Notes under the pieces: generated by a model
The model's input: only the letters and a program-made list of their open reading frames with translations
Database searches by the model: none
Told to the model about the DNA's origin: nothing
In this document: piece after piece, positions 28,040 to 35,351 of the stretch
Layout of the letters: each line of letters begins with the position of its first letter
How positions within the stretch are numbered: position 1 is the first letter of the stretch
DNA from: Methylobacterium fujisawaense
GTDB taxonomy: Bacteria > Pseudomonadota > Alphaproteobacteria > Rhizobiales > Beijerinckiaceae
Direction of reading: 5' to 3'
Length of the DNA: 64,000 nt
NCBI RefSeq assembly: GCF_014138435.1
Contig: NZ_JACJIM010000004.1
Location: forward strand, 310,001 to 374,000
Translations under genes and position numbers: made by a program

Positions 28040-28441
28040 CGCGCGAACGCGGCGCCGCCTCGGCGCCGCGCCCTGCAGGGGCCCTGGATCACCGTCCGCC
28101 GCGTTCCGAGGCGCCGGGATCGGGCCTCGCGTCCCCAGCCCCCCCCCTGTCCCGCACGGAGGCTGCGCCGCGCCTCCCGCCGCGCCTCCCTCCGCGCCTC
28201 CCTCGGAGGGGCCGGCATGCGCGCCCTGCCCGACGCGCTTTGCCCGACGCGCGTTGCCCGATCCGAAATAGAGCAGAAACGGAGCTTGGCTATTTCTGGT
28301 CGCGTTCCCGTGATCGGACCGTGATTACGGATTCGTTTGGCGTTTTCCCGAGACGTGCGCGTCCACGAGGGGTCGTGGACTGTGTCCGGCTGTGCGGAAG
28401 ACTTGCCGCAATCACGAAATCCAGCAGGGTCGACAGGACAC
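28040..28441. other. Repeat-dense non-coding stretch before the sulfotransferase-like gene
   Basis: 402 bases. Besides the metW hairpin it holds three tandem 12-base units (CCGCGCCTCCCG/T, 28168-28203) and two 14-base units TGCCCGACGCGCTT/GT plus a partial third (28227-28262). An AT-richer patch from 28262 to 28340 is the likely promoter area of the next gene. No RNA gene seen. Confidence 0.6.
28048..28070 (+). terminator. Candidate terminator after metX-metW
   Basis: A perfect 10-base inverted repeat (CGCGGCGCCG at 28048-28057, complement at 28061-28070) with a 3-base loop starts 8 bases after the metW stop. No T-run follows. Confidence 0.5.
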
Positions 28442-29563
28442 GTGCGCCGCGCGATCGTTCACATCGGGATGCCGCGAACCGGCTCCACCGCGTTTCAGGA
28501 GGTGCTGGCCCGCCTGCGCCCCCGCCTCGCCTCGGTCGGGATCTGTTACCCGAACCTCGCCCCGCCGGGCGCCCCCGGCAGCGACGACGTCAATCACTAC
28601 CGGCTCGGCCAAGCGCTGGACCGCCGCCGCGGCGCCGCGGAGCGCCGCGAGGCCCTCGCGCGGCTCGACGCGATCCTCGCCACCACGCCGGCCGACACGG
28701 TCGTGCTCTCGTACGAGGATTTTTCCGTCCAGCGCCCGCTCTGGCGCGTGCCCGAGATCCTGTCCGACCTCTTCGCGCGCCGCGGCTTCGCCCTGGAGGC
28801 GGCGCTCGTGGTCAAGCCGCAGGGTGAGCAGCTGGCCTCGGCCTATGCCCTGCGGGCTCAGGTCGTCGCCGAGGGCCGCACGTTCCGCGGCTTCCTGCGC
28901 TCCGAGGGCGCGTCCGGGCGCTACGACTACGCGGCCCGGCTCGAGCCCTGGCTGCGTGCCGCCGCAGGGCGCGTCACCGCCCTGCCGTACCGCGACCGCC
29001 GGTCCGACGCCCCGCTGCTGGCGCGGCTGGTCGACGGGCTCGGCCTGGGCGCGCGCCTCGCGCCGCTCCTCGGTCCCGCCGACCTGGAATACCGCACGAA
29101 CCGGAGTTCCGGACCCGTCGCGGTCGAGGCGTCGCGCCGCCTGTACCGGCTCGGGGTCCACCGTCAGGTGACCGGGCATCCCCGCCTGCTCGGCCATGTC
29201 CTCGACGAGTGGGCCTGGGCGCGGGGGCTCGATGCCGAGCGGTTCCGCGGCGATGCGCCGGACGGTCTGGCCCGCGTCGCGGCGCGCTACGCGGCCGCAA
29301 ACGCGCGCTTCGCCGCCGCCTGCTGGGGGCAGTCCTGGGACGCGGTCATCGATCCCGCCCCCGCGGCACCGCCGAACGAACTCGCCGCCGGGCCGATCGC
29401 GCCGGAGACGGAGGCGGCGGTCGATGCGCTGGTGCGGGCGGCGACGGCGCAGGCCGCCTTCCGGTCCCCGCCCGCGTGGTGGTGGCGGACGGCCCACATC
29501 CTGGAGGAATGCCAGGCGCGGCTCGGCGAGGCCGTCGGCTGCCCGGTCTGGCGCGTGCCCTGA
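28442..29563 (+). CDS. Sulfotransferase-like P-loop protein
   Basis: 373 residues. The N-terminal HIGMPRTGSTAFQ (about 7-19) is the phosphate-binding loop used by sulfotransferases to hold PAPS. YEDFS (about 93) and the long helical C-terminal half are consistent with a bacterial sulfotransferase; the acceptor (sugar, lipid, other) is unknown. GTG 28442 is used because it places the loop near the N-terminus; the frame extends upstream about 35 codons without similarity. The next gene, 31 bases on, is an APS kinase, which makes PAPS, so the two probably act in sequence. Confidence 0.72.
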   Translation: MRRAIVHIGMPRTGSTAFQEVLARLRPRLASVGICYPNLAPPGAPGSDDVNHYRLGQALDRRRGAAERREALARLDAILATTPADTVVLSYEDFSVQRPLWRVPEILSDLFARRGFALEAALVVKPQGEQLASAYALRAQVVAEGRTFRGFLRSEGASGRYDYAARLEPWLRAAAGRVTALPYRDRRSDAPLLARLVDGLGLGARLAPLLGPADLEYRTNRSSGPVAVEASRRLYRLGVHRQVTGHPRLLGHVLDEWAWARGLDAERFRGDAPDGLARVAARYAAANARFAAACWGQSWDAVIDPAPAAPPNELAAGPIAPETEAAVDALVRAATAQAAFRSPPAWWWRTAHILEECQARLGEAVGCPVWRVP

Positions 29564-29594
29564 CGGCCCGCGCCGGCCCCCCGATCCCGTGTCG

Positions 29595-30293
29595 ATGTCC
29601 AAAGACCGGCAGCCGCCTCCGCGCACGCTGCCCCAGGCGGTGGATATGTGCGTCTTGCAGAAGATCCCGACCGGCCTCCCTCCGGGCCCCGTGACCTGGC
29701 ACCCCCTCCAGGCCCGGGAGGCGCGCTGGGCGCGCCTCGGCCAGGTCCCGGTGATCGCGTGGCTCACCGGCCTGTCGGGGGCCGGGAAGTCGACCCTCGC
29801 GGTCGAGGCCGACCGGATCCTCGTGGCGGGCGGCCGGCACAGCGCCGTCCTCGACGGCGACAACCTCCGCCACGGGCTGAACGCCGACCTCGCCTTCTCG
29901 CCGGAGGACCGCGCCGAGAACGTCCGGCGCACCGCCGAGGTGGCGCGGCTGATGGCCGAATCGGGCGCGGTGGTGATCGTCTCGCTGATCTCGCCCTACC
30001 GGGCCGACCGGGCGCTGGCCCGCCGGATCGCCGGCGACATCCCGTTCCTGGAGGTGTTCGTCGATACGCCGCTGGGCCTGTGCGAGGCCCGGGATCCGAA
30101 GGGCCTGTACCGGCTGGCCCGCGCCGGCCGCATCCCGGGCTTCACCGGCATCTCGGCGCCCTACGAGGCGCCGGAGCAGCCGGACCTGACGATCACCACG
30201 GAGGGCCGCAGCACGGACGCCTGCGCCCGCGCCTTGAGCGCGCGGCTGATGCGGCTGAGCCGGGCCGCCGAGGCGGCGAAGCCGCGGGGGTGA
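29595..30293 (+). CDS. cysC: Adenylylsulfate (APS) kinase
   Basis: 232 residues, slightly longer than typical CysC because of about 45 N-terminal residues including VTWHPLQAREARWARLG. The kinase core has Walker A GLSGAGKST (about 59-67), DGDNLRHGLN (about 85-94), the ENVRRTAEVA helix, VSLISPYRADR and the lid FTGISAPYEAP. It phosphorylates APS to PAPS. No ATP sulfurylase or PAPS reductase is nearby, which favours sulfonation over assimilation here. Start ATG 29595; GTG 29589 two codons earlier is possible. Confidence 0.93.
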   Translation: MSKDRQPPPRTLPQAVDMCVLQKIPTGLPPGPVTWHPLQAREARWARLGQVPVIAWLTGLSGAGKSTLAVEADRILVAGGRHSAVLDGDNLRHGLNADLAFSPEDRAENVRRTAEVARLMAESGAVVIVSLISPYRADRALARRIAGDIPFLEVFVDTPLGLCEARDPKGLYRLARAGRIPGFTGISAPYEAPEQPDLTITTEGRSTDACARALSARLMRLSRAAEAAKPRG

Positions 30294-30374
30294 GCGGCGC
30301 GACCGGGATCATCCGACGCCGCTCGCGGCCTGTCGAGCGGCGGACGGGCCGACGATCCGAAACCGGGCGCGGGT

Positions 30375-30398
30375 CCCCTCTCCCGTGCGGGAGAGGGG
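30375..30398. terminator. Bidirectional hairpin between convergent cysC and the kinase gene
   Basis: CCCCTCTCCCG (30375-30385) pairs perfectly with CGGGAGAGGGG (30388-30398). It lies between the ends of convergent genes, where one terminator can serve both. A closely similar hairpin occurs at 35306-35331. Confidence 0.6.
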
Positions 30399-30431
30399 GC
30401 AGGTCGCGCCCGCCAGCGGCTCCGGGTGTCC

Positions 30432-31775
30432 CTACGCGCCCGGCCAGCTCAGCTCCGCCCGCAGGCCCCCCATCTCCGAGCGCCCGAACTCGAGCTGGGC
30501 GCCCGCGGCCTCGGCGACGTCGCGGGCGATGGCGATGCCGAAGCCGGTGCCCGGCCGGCTCTCGTCCCAGCGCTGGCCGCGGCCGATGCCGGCGATCGCC
30601 GCCGGGCTCATGCCGGGGCCGTCATCCGCGACGGCGAGGCTCGGGCGGCCGGCGATCGTCCCGGTGACGCGGACCCGGCGGTGCGCCCATTTGCGGGCAT
30701 TGTCGAGGAGGTTGCCCAGCACCTCCATCAGCTCGCCCTCCTCGCCCGGATAGGCGAGGGTCTCGGGCACCGCCACGTTCCATTCCAGGGAGTCGGCCTC
30801 CGGCAACCGGCGCAGGGTCGCGACCAGGCGCTCCGCCACCGGGGCGACCCGGCAGCTTCTCCGGCGCAGGTCGCCCGCGGCGGCGATCCGCGCCCGGGTC
30901 AGCGCCCGCTCCACCTGCCCGCCCATGGCCCGCGCCTGCTCGGCGATCTCGGCCGCCAGCGCCGGGTCGGCCGGCCCCGTCCGGCGCGCCAGGGCGTCCA
31001 GCACCGCCAGCGGGGTCTTGAGGCCGTGGGCCATGTCGGCGGCGGCGTCGCGGGCGCGGACCAGGGCCCGCTCCTGCGCGTCGAGCAGCCGGTTGAGGTC
31101 GGTGACCAGCGGCCGGACCTCGTCGGGGAACTGCTCCGGCAGCCGCGCCCGCCGCCCGGAATGGACCGCCAGGAGCTCCGCCTGCAGCACCCGGAACGGG
31201 CCGAGCGCCCGGCGCACGAACAGGCCCATCGCCAGCGTCAGGACGACGAACAGGGCGACGAGGGCCGGGACGAGCAGGCGCAGGAAGGTGGTCCGGCTCG
31301 CCGCGAGGCTGCGCCGGTCCTCCGCCACCGCGACCCGCAGCGCGGTCTCGGAGCCCTGCGCGCCGATCTGGACCGGCCGCACCACCGCGATGAGCCTTCC
31401 GCCATCGGGCCCGGTCGTGTCGAGGGTGGCGGGGGTCTGCGCACCCGCTCCGGCCCGGCCGAGGTCGAGGCTCTTGTCCCAGAGGGAGCGCGAGCGCAGC
31501 AGGTGCGATCCCGCCTCCACCTGCCAGTACAGGCCGCCATAGGGCGTGGCGAAGCGCGGGTCCGGCAGGTCCCGGGACAGCGTCGGCGCCCCGTCCGGCG
31601 CGAGGCCGACCCGCCCGGCGATGAGCTTGGCGGTCCGGTCCAGCTCCGCGACGGTGCGGGCGTCGAGCACCCGGTCGAGGATCACCGTGAGGCCGATCCC
31701 GGCGAGCACCAGCGCCAGGGCGATCAGGGCGGCCGCCGCGAGGCCGAGCCGGAGGCGGAGGGAGTCGCGCCTCAC
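30432..31775 (-). CDS. Sensor histidine kinase
   Basis: 447 residues: two membrane helices (about 9-32 and about 155-185) flanking a periplasmic sensor of about 120 residues, a HAMP-like stretch, a dimerisation domain with His250 in DMAHGLKTPLAVL, and an ATPase domain with N-box NLLDNARKWA, DDGPGMS and GTGFGIAIA. It should phosphorylate the regulator encoded just upstream, which it overlaps by four bases (GTGA). The architecture is of the PhoQ/FeuQ-like type; the stimulus is unknown, although a PepSY gene in the same unit hints at envelope or metal stress. Confidence 0.92.
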   Translation of the reverse strand: MRRDSLRLRLGLAAAALIALALVLAGIGLTVILDRVLDARTVAELDRTAKLIAGRVGLAPDGAPTLSRDLPDPRFATPYGGLYWQVEAGSHLLRSRSLWDKSLDLGRAGAGAQTPATLDTTGPDGGRLIAVVRPVQIGAQGSETALRVAVAEDRRSLAASRTTFLRLLVPALVALFVVLTLAMGLFVRRALGPFRVLQAELLAVHSGRRARLPEQFPDEVRPLVTDLNRLLDAQERALVRARDAAADMAHGLKTPLAVLDALARRTGPADPALAAEIAEQARAMGGQVERALTRARIAAAGDLRRRSCRVAPVAERLVATLRRLPEADSLEWNVAVPETLAYPGEEGELMEVLGNLLDNARKWAHRRVRVTGTIAGRPSLAVADDGPGMSPAAIAGIGRGQRWDESRPGTGFGIAIARDVAEAAGAQLEFGRSEMGGLRAELSWPGA

Positions 31776-32440
31776 GATCCACCCGGTCCGGGGACCAGAT
31801 AGCCGTGGCCCCGCCGGGTCTCGATCACCCCCGGCCCGAGCTTGCGGCGCAGGCGCGTCAGGAGCGCCTCCAGGGCGTTCGCCTCGCGCTCGGTCCCGAC
31901 CCCGTGGAGGTGGTCGAGCAGCTCCCCCGCCGGCACGACCTGTCCCTGGCGGTGCAGCAGGAAGGCGAGGAGCCGGTATTCCAGGGCGGTCAGCTCCGTG
32001 GGCCGTCCGTCGACGCTGACCGCGCGGGTGCGGGTGTCGAGCTCCACCGCGCCGACGCGCAGCACCGGCGAGGCGTGGCCGGCGGTGCGCCGCAGGATCG
32101 CCCGGAGCCGCGCCACCAGCTCCTCCATCCGGAACGGCTTGACGAGGTAGTCGTCGGCGCCGGCGTCGATGCCCTCGACGCGCTCGCGCCAGCCGTCCCG
32201 GGCGGTGAGGATCAGGACCGGCAGGGCTACGTCGGCGGCGCGCAGGCGGCGCAGCACGCCGAGCCCGTCGAGCCGCGGCAGGCCGAGATCCAGCACCATG
32301 GCGTCGTAGGGCTCGGTCTCGGCGCGGAACCACGCCGCCTCGCCGTCCGCCACCACGTCGGCGACGTAGCCGGCCATCTCCAGCCCCTGCCGGATGTCGG
32401 CGGCGATGCGCGGCTCGTCCTCGACGATCAGGACGCGCAC
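31772..32440 (-). CDS. OmpR/PhoP-family response regulator
   Basis: 222 residues: receiver (about 1-115, Asp51 in MVLDLGLPRLDG, Lys in LVKPF) and a winged-helix DNA-binding domain (about 125-218, LTALEYRLLAFLL and the TRRGHGYLV hairpin). It is the partner of the adjacent kinase. The sequence is closest by eye to PhoP/FeuP-type regulators. The PepSY protein gene lies 12 bases upstream on the same strand, so the three form one unit. Confidence 0.94.
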   Translation of the reverse strand: MRVLIVEDEPRIAADIRQGLEMAGYVADVVADGEAAWFRAETEPYDAMVLDLGLPRLDGLGVLRRLRAADVALPVLILTARDGWRERVEGIDAGADDYLVKPFRMEELVARLRAILRRTAGHASPVLRVGAVELDTRTRAVSVDGRPTELTALEYRLLAFLLHRQGQVVPAGELLDHLHGVGTEREANALEALLTRLRRKLGPGVIETRRGHGYLVPGPGGS

Positions 32441-32452
32441 GGCCCGGCCTCC

Positions 32453-32785
32453 TCAATCATCGTCGTCCTCGTCCAGGATCTTCAGCGTGCCGGCATCGAC
32501 CTTCACGGTCCGGCGCTTCCCGTCGGCCCCGAGGATGCGAAGCTTGTACAGCCAGTGCCCCTCGTCGTGCTTGAGATCGACCGACACGACATCCCCCGGA
32601 ACCGCCGCCCGGGCCGCCTCCAGCACCGCGTCGAGGGGGCGGATCTCGCCCCGCTCCAGGGCCCGGCGGGCGCGGTCGGCATCCTCGGAGGCGTGCAGGG
32701 GCCCGCCCGCGAGGGCGGCCAGCAGGCCGAGGGCCAGGACGCGGCCGACGAGGCGGTGGAGGCGGCGGGGCGGGAACGGGCTCAT
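32453..32785 (-). CDS. Exported PepSY-domain protein
   Basis: 110 residues with a signal peptide (about 1-32, ending PLHAS). The rest is one PepSY domain (ALERGEIRPLDAVLEAARAA, then DVVSVDLKHDEGHWLYKLRILG) and an acidic end. PepSY proteins are often the first gene of two-component operons of this type and may sense or modulate envelope proteins. The two-component genes follow on the same strand within 12 bases, so it is the likely first gene of the unit. Confidence 0.88.
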   Translation of the reverse strand: MSPFPPRRLHRLVGRVLALGLLAALAGGPLHASEDADRARRALERGEIRPLDAVLEAARAAVPGDVVSVDLKHDEGHWLYKLRILGADGKRRTVKVDAGTLKILDEDDDD

Positions 32786-32899
32786 GCGGGCAGCAGGCTT
32801 AAGCCGTGCCGCCTGACGGGACGCTGACAGGCGGTGTCAGGGTCGCGGGGCGGCGCTTCGGCACAAGGGCGGCCATAGCCCTTCCGGAGACCTGAGACC

Positions 32900-33490
32900 A
32901 TGTCGCTCTTCGTCGGTATCCTCCTCGCCTGCGCGGCCGGCCTCGCCGGCACCCTCCTCTGCCCGGACGACAAGGCCGGCCGCTCGCGCCTGCCGCTCCT
33001 CGCCGCGCTGCTGGCGGGCGGCCTGTCCTGGCACGCCCCCGCCCGGGCCGGCGAGATCCTGCGCGGCCCCGCCCAGGTGATCGACGGCGGGACGCTGCGC
33101 GTCGGCACCCGCGCGGTCAGCCTGTTCGGGATCGCCGCGCCGGAGGCCGACGCGACCTGCGCGGACGCCCAGGACCGGCCCTACCCGTGCGGCCGGGACG
33201 CCGCCCGGGCGCTGGCCGAGCGGATCGGCGGGGCGGCCGTCGCCTGCGAGCCGCGGGGCCATGGGACCGGGGACGCGGCGACGGCGCTCTGCCGGGTCGG
33301 CGACGCGGATCTCGGGGCCTGGATGGTGGCGCAGGGCCTCGCCCTGCCCGATCGGGACGTGGCGCCGGATTACGCGGCGGCGGCGGACCGCGCCTGGGGG
33401 CGGCGCCTCGGCCTGTGGTCGGGGGTGTTCCAGGATCCCGCCGAGCGGCGGGGCCGGCGCGCCGCCGCGTCTCTCGGCGCCGCCGGGTGA
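32900..33490 (+). CDS. Staphylococcal-nuclease-fold protein lacking catalytic residues
   Basis: 196 residues: N-terminal membrane segment or signal (about 1-50) and an SNase-like OB domain (about 52-175) recognisable from VIDGGTLRVG, LFGIAAPEADATCAD, YPCGRDAA and WMVAQGLALPD. In active nucleases the first motif is DGDT, an Arg begins the next strand (R-L-x-G-I) and a second Arg follows in a DRYGR-like turn. Here these read DGGT, SLFGI and HGTGDAA, so the metal-binding Asp and both catalytic arginines are gone; only the Glu of PE is kept. It may bind rather than cut. Starts ATG 32900. Confidence 0.82.
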   Translation: MSLFVGILLACAAGLAGTLLCPDDKAGRSRLPLLAALLAGGLSWHAPARAGEILRGPAQVIDGGTLRVGTRAVSLFGIAAPEADATCADAQDRPYPCGRDAARALAERIGGAAVACEPRGHGTGDAATALCRVGDADLGAWMVAQGLALPDRDVAPDYAAAADRAWGRRLGLWSGVFQDPAERRGRRAAASLGAAG

Positions 33491-33563
33491 CGACCGGCCG
33501 ACGACCGGCCCTCCCCCGGGAACGCGCCCGGCTGCGCCCGGTTGGACCCTTAGGCCCGTCCGG

Positions 33564-33619
33564 GGCGCACCTGGAATGGCGCACCTGAAATAGCGCACGT
33601 GAAATGGCGCACTTGGACT
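33564..33619 (+). repeat. Four 14-bp tandem repeats before a small exported-protein gene
   Basis: Units GGCGCACCTGGAAT (33564-33577), GGCGCACCTGAAAT (33578-33591), AGCGCACGTGAAAT (33592-33605) and GGCGCACTTGGACT (33606-33619). The array ends 12 bases before the next ATG. Each unit has the core GCGCAC(C/G/T)TG followed by A/T-rich bases. Confidence 0.85.
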
Positions 33620-33631
33620 TGCGGAGGCCCC

Positions 33632-33880
33632 ATGAGGATCCTGAACGCGACAATCCTGCTCGCCGTCCTGCTCACCGGCGCGGCGGCCGCCGCCGAGGGG
33701 CAAGGCGGCAAGGCCGACGGACGCACGGATGCCGGCGCGTCCACGACCAGCATGGGCGCCGGCGGCCTCAGCGGCACCGGGGCCATCCGGGACGGCGCCC
33801 GCACGGGCTCGGTCGAGAGCAAGGGGCGGACCGGGGACGCGAAGGCGCCGCCCGCCCCGGCGGCCGGGACGAGCCGCTGA
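33632..33880 (+). CDS. Small exported hypothetical protein
   Basis: 82 residues: signal peptide (about 1-20, LLAVLLTGAAAAAEG) followed by a Gly/Ser/Thr/Ala-rich mature part ending AAGTSR. No family recognised. ATG 33632 is preceded by CGGAGG (about 9 bases upstream). The tandem 14-base repeats just upstream may be part of its promoter or leader. Composition is like other small secreted proteins further along in this window. Confidence 0.6.
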   Translation: MRILNATILLAVLLTGAAAAAEGQGGKADGRTDAGASTTSMGAGGLSGTGAIRDGARTGSVESKGRTGDAKAPPAPAAGTSR

Positions 33881-33919
33881 TCCGGGGCGGATCGAGGGGG
33901 GCGTCCGCCCACCCCCGGA

Positions 33920-34046
33920 CCTTATCCTGAGGTGACCGCGTCAGCGGGCCTCGACGGCGGGCTCCAGGGATCGCGCGACGGGCCGGAGGCCGCCTTCGGG
34001 GTCGTTTTCGGGGCCTCCGCCGCGCTCCGGCACCGCAGCATGAGGC
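33920..34046. repeat. Palindromic intergenic element, copy B
   Basis: 127 bases framed by CTTATCCTGAGGTG (left) and CGGCACCGCAGCATGAGG (right), with the shared inner phrase GGGCTCCAGGGATCGCG. It lies between the small exported gene and the convergent catalase-like gene. Ends are imperfect compared with copy C. Confidence 0.65.
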
Positions 34047-34080
34047 CGCGGGTCCGGGATCCCCATCCGGCCGGCCCGCC

Positions 34081-35067
34081 CTATTGCGAGCGGCGGCTGA
34101 ACGAGACCGCGTAGGCCTGGACGCGGGCATCGATCAGTGGATCGTCCGAGACCTCGATCCCGTCGGTCAGGTTGTTGGGCATGAACAGCAGCGCCTTCTC
34201 GGCCTCGGCGCTGTCGGGCACCACCGTGCTCACCGTCACGGTGCCGAGATCGACCGTCTTGCGGTCGTCCGGCCAGGGCTTGGTGGCGTCGTTGGTCGGG
34301 TCGCCCGGCTCGGCGAGCTGGGCCAGCATCCTGAATTTGGCCGGCGTCTTGGCGACCCGCGGGCCGATCTCGGCCATCAGGAAGTTCGGATCGCGCTTGG
34401 CCGCCTCTTCGGGCGGGAGGATCTCCTCGCCCTCCACGGGCACGAAGCGGAACCGGAACGGCTGCCGCTTGCCGGCGGAATCCACGAAGATGAAGGCGTT
34501 GACGCCGTTATAGGTCTGCCGGGCGAGGCTCGACGGGGTCTTGGCCGTGCCACCCGCCGTGGCGGCGGCCGGGTGGGCGGCGGCGAAGCGCTCCAGCGCG
34601 GTGGGATGGGCCGCCTTCGGGCCGCTCTCGGCGACGGCCTTCAGGAGGTCGCGGAAGTCCTCGCCCGTGGCGACGGGGAAGTACTTCAGCGCATTGGTGA
34701 CGACATCCATCTCCGAGCCGTCGCTCAATTTGAACTTGAGCGCGAGGCCGTGCGGGTTGGCGTTGGCCGCCCCGTCCGGGATGGTCGGGACGCCGGTGGC
34801 GTCCGAGAACCGGATCGTGACCGGCACCGGCGGGCCCTTGAACAGGGAGGCCTTGCTGATCCTGGCCGCCTCGGGCGACGGGGTGAAGCTGCCCTCGGCC
34901 ACCACCCCCTTGGCGTGGTTGGCCCGCGCCCCGGGATGCTTGCCGAACAGCGTGTTCATCACGTCGATCGTCTGCTCGGCGGTGGAGGCCTCCTGGGCCA
35001 GGGCCGGAGCGCCGGCCGCGATCACGGTGCTCAGCAGCAGGGCGAAACCCAATCTCGGATGCAGCAT
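34081..35067 (-). CDS. Exported catalase-like heme protein (SrpA-type small catalase)
   Basis: 328 residues with a signal peptide (about 1-25). The mature protein is a mini-catalase: HAKGVVAEGSF with the distal His (about 51), IRFSDATGVPT, NPHGLALKF, and RQTYNGVNAFIFVD. Small periplasmic members of the catalase family usually have peroxidase rather than full catalase activity. ATG 35067 gives the signal peptide. The gene lies downstream of the lytic transglycosylase on the same strand, with a hairpin between them. Confidence 0.85.
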   Translation of the reverse strand: MLHPRLGFALLLSTVIAAGAPALAQEASTAEQTIDVMNTLFGKHPGARANHAKGVVAEGSFTPSPEAARISKASLFKGPPVPVTIRFSDATGVPTIPDGAANANPHGLALKFKLSDGSEMDVVTNALKYFPVATGEDFRDLLKAVAESGPKAAHPTALERFAAAHPAAATAGGTAKTPSSLARQTYNGVNAFIFVDSAGKRQPFRFRFVPVEGEEILPPEEAAKRDPNFLMAEIGPRVAKTPAKFRMLAQLAEPGDPTNDATKPWPDDRKTVDLGTVTVSTVVPDSAEAEKALLFMPNNLTDGIEVSDDPLIDARVQAYAVSFSRRSQ

Positions 35068-35305
35068 GGGGATCCTCTCGGCGGTGCGGGCTCTCGGGAG
35101 CCGGTCAAGGCGGACCGGCCCATCTTCTAGGGAGCCAAGCACGGGAGGCACAACCAAAAGCTATGCCGCGGCGGAGCGGAATGCGGGAAAATCGGGTGTC
35201 GGTATCGGAGGGCCGCGGCGCGAACGGGAGAGTCTCGTGCGTCGAGCGGGTGTCGACCCTCCGCGCGCCGTGATGGTCAGCCGCGTGCCGGAAGGGGCGC
35301 CCGCG

Positions 35306-35331
35306 CCCCCTCTCCCGCACGAGAGAGGGGG
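35306..35331 (-). terminator. Hairpin downstream of the lytic transglycosylase
   Basis: CCCCCTCTC (35306-35314) pairs with GAGAGGGGG (35323-35331) around CCGCACGA. It lies 20 bases beyond the transglycosylase stop and resembles the hairpin at 30375-30398, CCCTCTCCCG-type, suggesting a shared terminator-like repeat. Confidence 0.5.
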
Positions 35332-35351
35332 CCGCGCCTCATTCCGGGACC

